64,000 nt of DNA. It comes from Actinoplanes sp. NBC_00393 (GTDB taxonomy: Bacteria > Actinomycetota > Actinomycetes > Mycobacteriales > Micromonosporaceae). Below, piece after piece: positions 25,021-34,694 of the stretch. The first letter of the stretch is position 1. Every line of letters starts with the position of its first letter. The stretch is taken from NCBI RefSeq assembly GCF_036053395.1, contig NZ_CP107942.1, positions 10,158,001 to 10,222,000 on the forward strand, written 5' to 3'. The position numbers and the translations under genes are program-made. Under the pieces are notes generated by a model that saw nothing but the letters and a program-made list of their open reading frames with translations, was not told where the DNA came from and did no database searches.

Positions 25021-26247
25021 GTGCTTCCGACCAGGCGCCGCCCGGCTGTCGTAGCCGTTGCCGCCCTGCTCGCCGCGCTCGTCCCCGCCCCGGCCGAGGC
25101 CGTTCCCGGGCAGGACTGCGCCGAGCCCGGCCGGGAGGAGATCGGCGGCTCCTGGTCGCGTGCGGCGTTGCGGGCCGACGCGGTGAGCCCGGTGGCGAAC
25201 GGATTCGGCGTCCTCGTCGCGGTCCTCTCCACCGGCGTCGACGCGGGTCAGCCGCAGCTCGGCGGCCGGGTGTTGTCCGGAGTGGACGCCTCCGACCAGG
25301 CCGGCCCGGCGAACCAGGACTGCACCGGGACCGGCACCCAGGTCGCCGGGGTGATCGCCGGTCAGGCGGGCGGCGGGGACGCCGACGTGGCCGGGTTGGC
25401 GCCCTCTTCGCGCATCCTGCCCATTCGGGTGCTTCCCGACGATCCGGCCGGCTCCGAGAGTGATCCGGCGACCCTGGCCCGGGGTGTCACCGCAGCCGTG
25501 CAGAACGGCGCGGACGTCATCGTCGTCGCCACCGCCGTCTACCAGGACCGGCAGCAGCTGCGGAACGCCGTCGCCGGAGCCGTGGACCAGGGCGTGACCG
25601 TGGTCGCCGCGGCCGGCGACCTGGGCGTGCCGGACGACGGAAACCCGGTGCCCTACCCGGCGTCCTATCCGGGAGTGATCGGCGTCGGCGCGATCGACCA
25701 GAACGGCCGGATCTCCCCGGCCTCGCAGCGCGGCGAGTTCGTCGACCTGGTCGCGCCCGGCGTCGCCGTGCCCACCCTGCAGACCGGGCGCGGACTGGTC
25801 GAAGTGGACGGCACCGCGGTGGCCGCCGGATATGTCGGCGGGGTCGTCGCACTGGTCCGCGACCGCCGCGGTGACCTGGGTCCCGAGGCGGTCGGCCGGC
25901 TCCTCGCCGCCACCGCCAGCCCGGCTCCGATCGGCGACGCGTTCGGCGCCGGGGTCGTCGACCCGCAGGCGGCCGTCACCGGACTGTTGGGCGGCACCGA
26001 CCAGCGGGCGCTGCCCGGCGTCGACCCGGTCCCGCCGCCGGACACCGCGGCCGACCGGGTGCGCACGGCGATCGCCCTGGCCGGCGCGGGTGTCGCGGTG
26101 GTGGTCGTGATCGCGGTCCTGCTCGCGGCAGCGGCGATCCGGCGCAGCCGGCGACAACACTGGCGTCCCGGTCTGGCGGCGCCCACCCCGGTGTACGCCG
26201 AACCGATCGAACCCGGCCCGCCGGTCATGCTCCTCGACGAGCCCTGA
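25021..26247 (+). CDS. Mycosin-like subtilase, catalytically inactive (pseudoprotease)
   Basis: 408 residues from a GTG. The mycosin plan is complete: signal peptide (VVAVAALLAALVPAPAEA), N-terminal extension, S8 domain, and a C-terminal transmembrane helix (about 348-372) with a short cytoplasmic tail. All catalytic positions are changed. The Asp of the D-T/S-G motif is Ser70 (VAVLSTGVD), the His of GHGT is Thr104 (CTGTGTQVAG), the oxyanion Asn is Asp200 (VVAAAGD), and the Ser of GTS is Ala266 (VDGTAVAAGYVGG). In ESX systems mycosin also stabilises the membrane complex independently of proteolysis, a role this protein could keep. It starts 14 bp after the STAS-ATPase gene. Confidence 0.9.
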   Translation: MLPTRRRPAVVAVAALLAALVPAPAEAVPGQDCAEPGREEIGGSWSRAALRADAVSPVANGFGVLVAVLSTGVDAGQPQLGGRVLSGVDASDQAGPANQDCTGTGTQVAGVIAGQAGGGDADVAGLAPSSRILPIRVLPDDPAGSESDPATLARGVTAAVQNGADVIVVATAVYQDRQQLRNAVAGAVDQGVTVVAAAGDLGVPDDGNPVPYPASYPGVIGVGAIDQNGRISPASQRGEFVDLVAPGVAVPTLQTGRGLVEVDGTAVAAGYVGGVVALVRDRRGDLGPEAVGRLLAATASPAPIGDAFGAGVVDPQAAVTGLLGGTDQRALPGVDPVPPPDTAADRVRTAIALAGAGVAVVVVIAVLLAAAAIRRSRRQHWRPGLAAPTPVYAEPIEPGPPVMLLDEP

Positions 26248-26256
26248 CCGGCCGGC

Positions 26257-27609
26257 TCAACTGGTGGCCGGCCGGACGGCGGCGGCCGGATCCAGGGTGA
26301 CCCCCTCCGGCAGGGTGCTGACCAGGGCCGGCGGGACCTCGATGGCGTTCGCCGCGGAATAACCGAGCATGGCGACGACGTCGGCGTTCGGGACCGCGTG
26401 GCGTACCCCGCTGTCGGTGACCAGCAGGAAGCCACCGGGCGCCCGGATCAGTTCGAACCGGCCGGCCGGGACCTGCACGCCGTCGGCCAGCGGCTGCCCG
26501 TCGCTCTCCGCGCCCGCGGTGGGAATGGCGTCGGCGAAGCCGGCGGGGGAGCCGCCGACCGTGAGGCCCGGTGGTTTCGCCGCGTCGCCGGTGATCGCGC
26601 AGGCGGTCTCGCCGGCACCGACCGGGGCGAGTTCCGGGACGGCAGCCGGGGGCTGTGCTGCGGCATTGCCGTCCTCCAGCGCATCGCTCTCCGGGATCCG
26701 GGTCAGCTCGTTCACCGGGATCTCGTCGGGCTCGCCGGGGAAGACGGCCGCCAGCACAGCCTGCTGCAACGGGGTGATCGGCGCCCGCCCGTCGTCCAGG
26801 ATCAGCCAGAACTGTTTCCCGCTGCCGGTGTCGGTGACCAGCACGTCGCCGTTGTCGAAGCCGGGCGCCGCGGCCGACGGGTCGCCGCGGCCGTCGACGG
26901 CGATCGGGGCGATGTCGGCGCCGGTGGGCAGCGCGTTCAGCCAGGCGATGCCGACCCGGGTGGGCTGAGCCGCGCCGAACAGGGCCGGAACCGTGTTCCT
27001 CGCATTGCGCAGCTGATGCTTGCGGCCCTGCACGACCAGGTGGATGTCGTCGCCCGTGGTGACCAGCAGACCGCGATCGCCGATTGCCGCGCCGGCCGGC
27101 CCGGGGGAGGCGACGAGCAGCACCGACGGCGGGTCGCCGCCGCCCGGAACCGTGCACATCGTCCATGGCAGACGGACCTGACGGCCCGCCTCGGGCAGCG
27201 AGTCGGGCGCGCCCGCGATGCCGATCGTGACACCCCGCGGCACGTCGGTGAGCTCCTTCGCCGACACCCGGTACACCGGCGGATCGGGGCGGCCCGCGGC
27301 CAGTTTCGCCGAGGCGAAGTTGAGCGTCGGGTTCAAACGATTGCGCAGGTAGACGAAGGTTGCGCCGGTCTCCCGCTCGACCACCACGGTGCCGTCGGCG
27401 CGCCACCGGTCGGTGCCGGTGCGGGTCAGGATGCCGTAGATCCCGAACCCGGCGGCCACCAGGATCGCCACCATCAGCCCGGCGAAGAGCGCCCCGATCC
27501 CGCGGCGCAGCGGCGACTGGGCCGGATCGGTCTCGCGCATCACGAACGCCGAGATGACCCGCTGGTTCATGAACTGGTACGACTGCAGTTGATCGCGGCG
27601 CGACGTCAC
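26257..27609 (-). CDS. eccB: Type VII secretion protein EccB
   Basis: 450 residues from a GTG. The start (RRDQLQSYQFMNQRVISAFVMRE) is the EccB signature, followed by one transmembrane helix near residues 39-60 (GIGALFAGLMVAILVAAGFGIYG) and a long extracytoplasmic part with R-type repeat segments (FVYLRNRLNPTLNFASAKL). EccB is a periplasm-facing core subunit of the ESX membrane complex with EccC, EccD and EccE. It is 6 bp downstream of eccD and converges with the mycosin gene. Confidence 0.95.
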   Translation of the reverse strand: MTSRRDQLQSYQFMNQRVISAFVMRETDPAQSPLRRGIGALFAGLMVAILVAAGFGIYGILTRTGTDRWRADGTVVVERETGATFVYLRNRLNPTLNFASAKLAAGRPDPPVYRVSAKELTDVPRGVTIGIAGAPDSLPEAGRQVRLPWTMCTVPGGGDPPSVLLVASPGPAGAAIGDRGLLVTTGDDIHLVVQGRKHQLRNARNTVPALFGAAQPTRVGIAWLNALPTGADIAPIAVDGRGDPSAAAPGFDNGDVLVTDTGSGKQFWLILDDGRAPITPLQQAVLAAVFPGEPDEIPVNELTRIPESDALEDGNAAAQPPAAVPELAPVGAGETACAITGDAAKPPGLTVGGSPAGFADAIPTAGAESDGQPLADGVQVPAGRFELIRAPGGFLLVTDSGVRHAVPNADVVAMLGYSAANAIEVPPALVSTLPEGVTLDPAAAVRPATS

Positions 27610-27615
27610 CGGGCC

Positions 27616-29019
27616 TCACCCGCCGAACGAGGCGAACAGCCCGCGGATGTCGTCGAACAGCCCGATGACCGCGCAGGCCAGCGGGATCAACGCCATGATC
27701 GCCACCACGTCCAGGATGTCGGCAGCGCGGCCGAGGTACGGCGACGGCGGCCGCCGGCTGTAGATCAGCGCGGCAGGGAGGGCGACACCGGCGACCAGTA
27801 GCGCGCCGATGAGCAGCACGAAACCGGACACCGCGCCGCTCAGCACCGGGCCGATCCCCAGCCCGGCCAGGCCCACCAGGCCGGCCACCAGCAGCGGCGA
27901 GCGCTGCTGCGGGGTGGGCAGCAGCCGGGCACGCAACAGCAGCGCGCTCACCGCGGCGACCATGAGGAGTACGGCGGACGTGCTCGGCCCCGACATCGCC
28001 AGGAACGTCATCGCGACGATGCTGCACAGCGCGGCCGACAGCAGCAGGCCGGTCAGCACCTCACCGGCCCGGACGACGGCCGAGAAGACGTCCTCCCGGC
28101 GAGGCATCGGTTTGTCCTTGAGGATCTCCTCCGCCCGGTTCGGCAGCTCCGGGAACGGCAGCCGCCCGAGCCAGCCGGCCAGCACCGGATAGGCCGGGAG
28201 CAGCCCGATCGCGGTGGTCAGCGCGACCGCGGCGGCGCCGTCGGCGGAGACCCCGGCCAGGGTCAGCATCGAGGCGAGCAGGCCGGTCAGGGCGGCCGCG
28301 ATGCCCGCGACGAAGAGGCGGGACAGCCCGGCGACACCGGCGTGGCCGATCACGCTGAGCACCATCAGGGCGGCCGAGCCGAGCAGCAGGCCGGGCGCGC
28401 CGACCCCGAGGAAACCGGCGCCGGGCTCGGTGAGCAGCCAGGCGCCGCCGAAGAATGCGTACGGCAAGCCGCTCGCCGCCACCACGCCACCGGCGGACGC
28501 GTCGCTGAACGCCCGGGAGAGCAGGATGCCGGTCACCGACAGGGCCAGGGAGACGACCAGCGCGATGACGGCCGGAACGACCCACGGCGGTCCACTTGCG
28601 ACCAGACCGATCAGGCCGACCAGGAGCGCGCCTGCGGCGACGGCCAGTCCACACCGCCGGGTCGCGGCGGCGCCCCAGGACCGGGCCGCCCGGCGGGAGC
28701 CGCTGGCGATCACCTCGACGACATCGTCGTACGCCAGCTCGGGCCAGTCCTCCCGGGCCGGGTTGAGGTGCAGCAGCTCGCCGTCCCGGACGCCCTGTGC
28801 GGCGAGGTTGCGATTCGGCTCCAGCGCGGCCCCGGTGGCGCGGCGCAGCACCCAGCCGCCGTTGCGCTCGGCCGGCTCGCCCAGCGCGCCCTCGGCATGC
28901 CGCAGCAGATGCGGCAGGAGCTCGGCGACCAGCATGTTGTCGGGCAGGGCCAGATCCATCCGGCGGGTCGGCGCGGCGACGGTCACCCGGGCCAAACTGG
29001 GGCCACCCGGTGTGGTCAC
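27616..29019 (-). CDS. eccD: Type VII secretion integral membrane protein EccD
   Basis: 467 residues from a GTG with GGGGGGTGA upstream. An N-terminal ubiquitin-like domain (RVTVAAPTRRMDLALPDNMLVAELLPHLL, about residues 8-90) is followed by eleven hydrophobic helices, the EccD plan. It forms the membrane barrel of the ESX complex and its ubiquitin-like domain contacts EccC. It is the first gene of the eccD-eccB operon and diverges from eccC. Confidence 0.95.
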   Translation of the reverse strand: MTTPGGPSLARVTVAAPTRRMDLALPDNMLVAELLPHLLRHAEGALGEPAERNGGWVLRRATGAALEPNRNLAAQGVRDGELLHLNPAREDWPELAYDDVVEVIASGSRRAARSWGAAATRRCGLAVAAGALLVGLIGLVASGPPWVVPAVIALVVSLALSVTGILLSRAFSDASAGGVVAASGLPYAFFGGAWLLTEPGAGFLGVGAPGLLLGSAALMVLSVIGHAGVAGLSRLFVAGIAAALTGLLASMLTLAGVSADGAAAVALTTAIGLLPAYPVLAGWLGRLPFPELPNRAEEILKDKPMPRREDVFSAVVRAGEVLTGLLLSAALCSIVAMTFLAMSGPSTSAVLLMVAAVSALLLRARLLPTPQQRSPLLVAGLVGLAGLGIGPVLSGAVSGFVLLIGALLVAGVALPAALIYSRRPPSPYLGRAADILDVVAIMALIPLACAVIGLFDDIRGLFASFGG

Positions 29020-29105
29020 AAGATCACCCCCCGCTACAGTCCGGTCACAACGTAGCAGCTTTGACCGATATGATGGCTACCGATCCGTCCCCGGGGGGAG
29101 CCCGT

Positions 29106-32100
29106 GTGACAGTCACGATCATCAAACGCGCGCCACGACGGCCCGCACCTGTCATGCCCTCCGGTGAGGTGCTGCTCGACCCGCCGCCCGAGGTGCCGCC
29201 ACCCGCCGGCAAGGGCTGGACGCGGATGCTGATGATCCTGCCGATGGGCGCCGGCGCGGCGGCCATGGGCCTGATGATGGGCACCCAGCGCAGCGGCCCG
29301 ATCGCCTACGTCGCCGGCGCGATGTACGGAGTGTCCATCCTCGGCATGATCGCCATGATGGCCACCAACACCACCGGTCCGGGCAAGCGCGAGATGATCG
29401 AGAACAGGCGGCAGTACCTGCGGCATCTCGCCCAGCTCCGGGCCCGGGTGCGCACCACCATCCGGCAGCAGCGGGAGGCGCTCTACTACCGCAACCCCGA
29501 CCCGGAGACACTGTGGAGCTTCACCGACAGCGGCCGGCTCTGGGAACGCCGGCGCGGCGACGCCGACTTCACCGTCATCCGGATCGCGGTCGGCCCGCAG
29601 GAGGTGGCGACCCGGCTGATCCCACCGCAGACCCGCCCGATCGACGAGCTCGAGCCGCTCTGCGCGCTGGCGCTGCGTCGGTTCGTCAGCACCTACTCGG
29701 TCGTGCCGGACCTTCCGGTCTCGGTGGCGCTGCGCGACTTCTCGCACATCTACCTGCGCGGGGCGGATGATCCGGCGCACGACTTCACCCGCGCGCTGCT
29801 CGCCCAGACAGCCATCTTCCACGCCCCCGACGACCTGCGGATCGGCATCTGCGTCCCGGATCATCAGCGAGGCCGCTGGGAGTGGGCGAAATGGCTGCCG
29901 CACACCCAGCACCCGGGCAAGACCGACGCGGTCGGCCCGGTCCGGCTCGTCGCGCCCAGCGTGCCCGCGCTCGAGGCGATGCTCGACGACGTGCTGGTCA
30001 ACCGGCCGCGGTTCGACCCGGGCGGGGCGCCCGCCGGTGGCCCGCACGTGGTGGTCGTCATCGACGGCGGCTCGACGGCCGGCTCCGACCACCTGATGAC
30101 CGAGGGCGGCGTCTCCGGCGTCACCATCCTCGACCTCTCGGTGCCGCCGCCCCGCCTGCTCGACGACAGCTCGGTGGTCCTGGAGATCGCGGCGGACGGC
30201 ACGGTCACCGGCACCACGATGGACGGGGTGACCGAGGTCGGCCGGGCCGACGCGCTCAGCCGGCCGGAGGCCGAGGTGCTGGCCCGGGAGCTGGCTCCGC
30301 TGCGGCTGTCCGCCACCGCGCCGGGGGACCGGGCCGGTGAGGCGGGCGCCCAGGACATGGGGCTGGCCGAGCTGCTGGAGCAGGACGATCCGTACCAGAT
30401 CGATCTCACCGAGCTGTGGGCCAGCCGGCCCAACCGGGACCGGCTGCGGGTCCCGATCGGCGTCAACCTCGACGGCCGGCCGATCGAGCTGGACCTGAAG
30501 GAGTCCGCGCAGGACGGCATGGGCCCGCACGGCCTGCTGGTCGGCGCGACCGGCTCCGGCAAGTCCGAGCTGCTGCGGACGCTCGTGCTGGCTCTCGGCC
30601 TGACCCACGACCCGGAGATCCTCAACTTCGTGCTGGTCGACTTCAAGGGCGGCGCCACCTTCTCCTCCCTCGACCGGCTGCCGCACACCGCCGCGATGAT
30701 CACCAACCTGGAGGACGAGCTTCCGCTGGTCGACCGGATGCTCGGCGCCATCCAGGGCGAGCTCACCCGGCGGCAGGAGCTGCTGCGCAAGGCGGGCAAC
30801 TACGCCTCGCAGCGCGACTACGAGCGGGCGAGGTCAGCGGGGGTGCCGCTCGCTCCGCTGCCCAGCCTGCTGTTCATCGTCGACGAGTTCTCCGAGCTGC
30901 TCAGCGCCCGGCCCGACTTCATCGACATGTTCGTCCAGATCGGACGGGTGGGCCGGTCGCTCGGCATCCACCTGCTGCTCGCCTCGCAGAAACTCGAGGA
31001 GGGACGGCTGCGGGGGCTGGAGTCGCACCTGTCGTACCGGATCGGGTTGCGGACCTTCTCGTCGATGGAGAGCCGGGCGGTGCTGGGGGCGCCGGATGCG
31101 TACGAGTTGCCCCGCTCGCCCGGCCACGGCTATCTGCGCACCGGCACCGAGGGACTGGTGCGGTTCCGCGCCGCCTACGTCTCCGGTGCGGTCCGGCGGG
31201 ACGGCGAGACCGGGGGCGGAGGCGGGCGTGCCGGCAACCCGATCCGTGACTTCTCCACCTTCTATGCGGCGCCCCTGCTCGAGGAGCGACCTGTCCAGGA
31301 GGAGCCTCGCGAGGAGAAGGTGGTCGGCGACACCCTCCTCGAAGTGCTGGTCCGGCAGATGGAGGGCAAGGGCACCCCGGCGCACGAGGTGTGGCTGCCG
31401 CCGCTGGACAAGGCGCCCACCCTCGGCCAGATGCTGCCGCCCGCGATCGCGATGCCGGACCGGGGACTCACCGTCGACGCCGCGGAACGCTTTGGGGCGC
31501 TGCACGCCCTCGGCGGCATCATCGACAAACCGTTCGACCAGCGGCGCGATCCGATGTGGCTGGACCTGTCCGGGGCGTCCGGCAACGTGGTCGTGGTCGG
31601 TTCCGCGCAATCCGGCAAATCGAATCTGTTGCGGACCCTGATCGCCAGTCTCGCCCTCACCCATACGCCACGTGAGGTGCAGTTCTACGGGCTCGACTTC
31701 GGTGGTGGGCCGATCAGTGGGCTCACCGACCTGCCGCACGTGGGCGGGGTGGCGACCCGGCGGGACGTGGACCGGGTTCGGCGTACCATCGCCGAGCTGC
31801 ACGGGCTGATGCGGGCGCGGGAGGAACTGTTCGCCCGGCAGAACGTGGAGGGCGCGGCGGCGTACCGGCGGGGCAAGGCACAGGGCCGGTTCGCTGAGGA
31901 CCCGTTCGGCGACGTCTTCCTGGTGGTGGACGGCTGGTCGACGCTGCGCTCCGAGTTCGAGGACCTCGAGGCGACCGTGCACGAGCTGGCCAACCGCGGG
32001 CTCGGCTTCGGCATCCACATCCTGGCCGCCACCAACCGCTGGATGGACATCCGCCCGCAGATCCGCGACGTCTTCGGCACCCGCCTCGAGCTGCGGCTCG

Positions 32101-33059
32101 GCGAACCCGGCGACTCGGTGATCAACCGGCGGGAGGCGGTGAACGTGCCGGACAAGGCGCCCGGTCGCGGCCTCACCCCGGACGGGCACCACTTCCTCGC
32201 CGCGCTGCCCCGCATCGACCGCGAGCAGCGCGTCGACGACCTCGCCGACGCGGTCACCGACCTGGTCAAGGCCGCCACCGAGCACTGGACCGGGCCGCCC
32301 GCCCCGCGCGTCCGGCTGCTCCCGGCCGAGCTGCCCTTCGAGGCGCTGCCACCGGCGCAGGGCCCGACGGTCCCGATCGGCATCGCCGAAGCCGACCTGC
32401 AGCCGGTCTGGCTCGACTTCGACTCCGAGCCGCACGCCCTGCTCTTCGGCGACGTGGAAAGCGGCAAGAGTTCGTTCCTGCGCAGCCTGGCCCGCTCGAT
32501 CACCGCCGCCAACACCCCCGCCGAGGCCCGGCTGCTGCTGGTCGACCTGCGCCGCAGCCTGCTCGGCTGCGTCCCGGCCGAACACACCATCGGGTACGGC
32601 AGCTCGCACCAGATCACCGCCGACCTGATCAACCAGGTGGCGGTCGCGATGCGGGAACGCCTCCCCGGGCCGGACGTCACACCGGAGATGCTCCGCGACC
32701 GCAGCTGGTGGAAAGGCCCACAGCTCTACGTGCTGGTCGACGACTTCGACCTGGTCGCCAGCGTCCAGCCGAACCCGTTGACGCCCCTGCTCGAATTCCT
32801 GCCGCAGGCCCGCGACATCGGGCTGCACGTGGTCATCACCCGGCGCATCGGCGGCGCGGCGCGAGCCATGTTCGACCCGGTGATCGGCCGGATCCGGGAG
32901 CTCGCGTCGCCCGGCATCATGATGTCCGGGCCGCGCGAGGAAGGCCCGCTCTTCGGCACGATCAAACCGCAGCCGCTGCCGGCCGGCCGGGCCTGGATGA
33001 TCACCCGCAAGCACGGATCGCGGCTGGTCCAGCTCGCCTGGACGCCACCCGCCCGCTGA
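29106..33059 (+). CDS. eccC: Type VII secretion ATPase EccC (three FtsK/SpoIIIE domains)
   Basis: 1317 residues. GTG 29106 is chosen because GGGGGGAG lies five bases upstream; the frame is open further back but lacks a ribosome site. Two transmembrane helices occur near residues 40-85 (MLMILPMGAGAAAMGLM and the next). Three Walker A motifs are visible: GATGSGKS near 480, GSAQSGKS near 832 and GDVESGKS near 1114. Walker B segments include LLFIVDEFSELL near 588 and VLVDDFDLV in the third domain. The single-chain form corresponds to fused EccCa and EccCb; it recognises substrates and powers export. Confidence 0.97.
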   Translation: MTVTIIKRAPRRPAPVMPSGEVLLDPPPEVPPPAGKGWTRMLMILPMGAGAAAMGLMMGTQRSGPIAYVAGAMYGVSILGMIAMMATNTTGPGKREMIENRRQYLRHLAQLRARVRTTIRQQREALYYRNPDPETLWSFTDSGRLWERRRGDADFTVIRIAVGPQEVATRLIPPQTRPIDELEPLCALALRRFVSTYSVVPDLPVSVALRDFSHIYLRGADDPAHDFTRALLAQTAIFHAPDDLRIGICVPDHQRGRWEWAKWLPHTQHPGKTDAVGPVRLVAPSVPALEAMLDDVLVNRPRFDPGGAPAGGPHVVVVIDGGSTAGSDHLMTEGGVSGVTILDLSVPPPRLLDDSSVVLEIAADGTVTGTTMDGVTEVGRADALSRPEAEVLARELAPLRLSATAPGDRAGEAGAQDMGLAELLEQDDPYQIDLTELWASRPNRDRLRVPIGVNLDGRPIELDLKESAQDGMGPHGLLVGATGSGKSELLRTLVLALGLTHDPEILNFVLVDFKGGATFSSLDRLPHTAAMITNLEDELPLVDRMLGAIQGELTRRQELLRKAGNYASQRDYERARSAGVPLAPLPSLLFIVDEFSELLSARPDFIDMFVQIGRVGRSLGIHLLLASQKLEEGRLRGLESHLSYRIGLRTFSSMESRAVLGAPDAYELPRSPGHGYLRTGTEGLVRFRAAYVSGAVRRDGETGGGGGRAGNPIRDFSTFYAAPLLEERPVQEEPREEKVVGDTLLEVLVRQMEGKGTPAHEVWLPPLDKAPTLGQMLPPAIAMPDRGLTVDAAERFGALHALGGIIDKPFDQRRDPMWLDLSGASGNVVVVGSAQSGKSNLLRTLIASLALTHTPREVQFYGLDFGGGPISGLTDLPHVGGVATRRDVDRVRRTIAELHGLMRAREELFARQNVEGAAAYRRGKAQGRFAEDPFGDVFLVVDGWSTLRSEFEDLEATVHELANRGLGFGIHILAATNRWMDIRPQIRDVFGTRLELRLGEPGDSVINRREAVNVPDKAPGRGLTPDGHHFLAALPRIDREQRVDDLADAVTDLVKAATEHWTGPPAPRVRLLPAELPFEALPPAQGPTVPIGIAEADLQPVWLDFDSEPHALLFGDVESGKSSFLRSLARSITAANTPAEARLLLVDLRRSLLGCVPAEHTIGYGSSHQITADLINQVAVAMRERLPGPDVTPEMLRDRSWWKGPQLYVLVDDFDLVASVQPNPLTPLLEFLPQARDIGLHVVITRRIGGAARAMFDPVIGRIRELASPGIMMSGPREEGPLFGTIKPQPLPAGRAWMITRKHGSRLVQLAWTPPAR

Positions 33060-33065
33060 TCCTTT

Positions 33066-34694
33066 TCAGCGTCGCGGCAGCCCCACATACTGCTGCTCCA
33101 CCCCGGTCTGACGCAGGAACAGATGCTGCTCCATGCCGTCACCGATCAGCGCGATCATGTCGTCGGCGAGGACCTCCAGGAACTGCCCGCTCTGCGGCCG
33201 CAACCGCAAGGTCGCCGAGGCCAGCGTCGCCTCGTCACCGCCGAGCCGCTGCATCAGGACGAGCTGCGCCTCCTGCAGCGCCGCGACACCGGGTTTGTCC
33301 AGCTGCCGCAGAATGGTCAGCTGGGTATGCCACGGACCCAGCGGCGGCGAGGTCACCGGCCCGGTCATCCCCAGGTCATAAACGGTCAGCGTGGGCGTCT
33401 GCGCGGTGCCGGGCGGGAAACCGCCCTGGTCGCTGCTGAGCACGGTGAGCCGGTTGTACTGCCCGGTCGCCCGTTCCCCGAACCCCGACCAGGCCTGCGG
33501 CTCACTGGTCACCACGATCGCCCGGGCGCCGAGCGAGAACGCCCGGAAAATCAGCAGCTGCGCTGCCCAGACCCCACCCACCAGAGCGATGCGAAGCGGA
33601 TCCGGCCCGAAAACCCGCAACGGTACGGGCGACTGCTGGCGATCCTGCCCCAACAACAAACCGGCCCCGGCCGGCGGCGTCACCGTCACCCGCCGCAGCC
33701 CGCCCCGCTCGATCGCATGCCACCCGATGTGCAACCGCGTCGTCCGCCCCGACGGCCCGGTGCGCTCCCGCCCCTGATCCGGCCCACCGGGCGGCCCACC
33801 ACCCGGCCGCTCCGGCCCACCCGGCCGCGCCAGCGAACCCGGCGCAGCCAGCGGCGCCGACGTAAGCGGCGGCGCGGTCAACCCACGCGCTTGCCGCTCC
33901 GCCGCAGCCTGCCCGGCCCCATACTGCTCACCTTGGCCCGGCTGCCCCAGCCCCGGCTGCGCCGTTCCCGGCTGCCCCAGCCCTGCCTGCCCTAGCGCTG
34001 CCTGCCCCAGTCCTGCCTGCCCAAGCCCTGCCTGTCCCAGCCCTGCCTGCCCTAGCCCTGCCTGTCCCGGTCCTGCCTGTGCTGTTCCTGCCTGCCCTAC
34101 TCCTGGCCGGCCCGGCATCGGCTGTCCCGGGATCGGCGCAGCTGCCCTTGCCACCGTCCCTGGCACCTGCTGCGGCCCGGCCCCCACCGGCCAAGCCCCG
34201 GGCGCGGGCTGCGCCTCAGCCGGCGGAAAGAGGGCTGCTCTGGGCGGGTATCCGCCACCCGACTGTGCACCGCCTCCGGCCGGCGCGCTGCCTGGCGCCG
34301 GATACCCGTGGGGTTGCGCACTCCCTTGCTGACCGACCGCGGCCGGCGGGTAGCTGCCTGGTTGGCCGGCGCCTTGTTGACCGACCACGGCCGGTGGATA
34401 GCTGCCTGGTTGGCGGTCGGCGGTTGCCGGATAGCTGCCTGGCGGGCCACTGCCGACCGGGCCCGTCGCGGCTGGCGGAAGGCCGTCTGATTGCCGGCTG
34501 CCACCCGGGGGATACGGCCCGGCGGTGGGCGGTTCTGCGGTGCCCGGCGGAAAACCGCCTCCCGGCTGTGTCCCGCCGTCCGGCGGGTAGGTGCCACGCT
34601 GGTCATCGGCCTCTCGGTCGCCCGCGGCGTCTTCAGCGCGTTTGCGGCCGGAGTGCGGCCGCCACGAACCGTCCCGGTCGGGTGGGTAGGTCAT
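33066..34694 (-). CDS. T7SS-linked protein with Gly/Gln repeats and unknown C-terminal domain
   Basis: 542 residues; ATG 34694 overlaps the eccE stop (ATGA), so it is coupled. The first 340 residues are disordered and repeat-rich: SYPPA-type units, then a run of GLGQA pentapeptides. Residues 360-542 form a folded domain (TRLHIGWHAIERGGLRRVTV, LRIALVGGVWAAQLLIFRAFSLGARAIVVTSEPQAW, and LFLRQTGVEQQYVGLPRR at the end). The alternating hydrophobic pattern resembles the soluble part of EccE-like proteins, but I cannot assign a family. It ends 7 bp from the end of the convergent eccC. Confidence 0.6.
   Translation of the reverse strand: MTYPPDRDGSWRPHSGRKRAEDAAGDREADDQRGTYPPDGGTQPGGGFPPGTAEPPTAGPYPPGGSRQSDGLPPAATGPVGSGPPGSYPATADRQPGSYPPAVVGQQGAGQPGSYPPAAVGQQGSAQPHGYPAPGSAPAGGGAQSGGGYPPRAALFPPAEAQPAPGAWPVGAGPQQVPGTVARAAAPIPGQPMPGRPGVGQAGTAQAGPGQAGLGQAGLGQAGLGQAGLGQAALGQAGLGQPGTAQPGLGQPGQGEQYGAGQAAAERQARGLTAPPLTSAPLAAPGSLARPGGPERPGGGPPGGPDQGRERTGPSGRTTRLHIGWHAIERGGLRRVTVTPPAGAGLLLGQDRQQSPVPLRVFGPDPLRIALVGGVWAAQLLIFRAFSLGARAIVVTSEPQAWSGFGERATGQYNRLTVLSSDQGGFPPGTAQTPTLTVYDLGMTGPVTSPPLGPWHTQLTILRQLDKPGVAALQEAQLVLMQRLGGDEATLASATLRLRPQSGQFLEVLADDMIALIGDGMEQHLFLRQTGVEQQYVGLPRR

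Noticed and set aside
29014..29050. Two GGTCACAA direct repeats in the eccD/eccC divergent region
   Set aside because: The first overlaps the eccD start codon, and the spacing (29 bp) and lack of symmetry do not suggest an operator.
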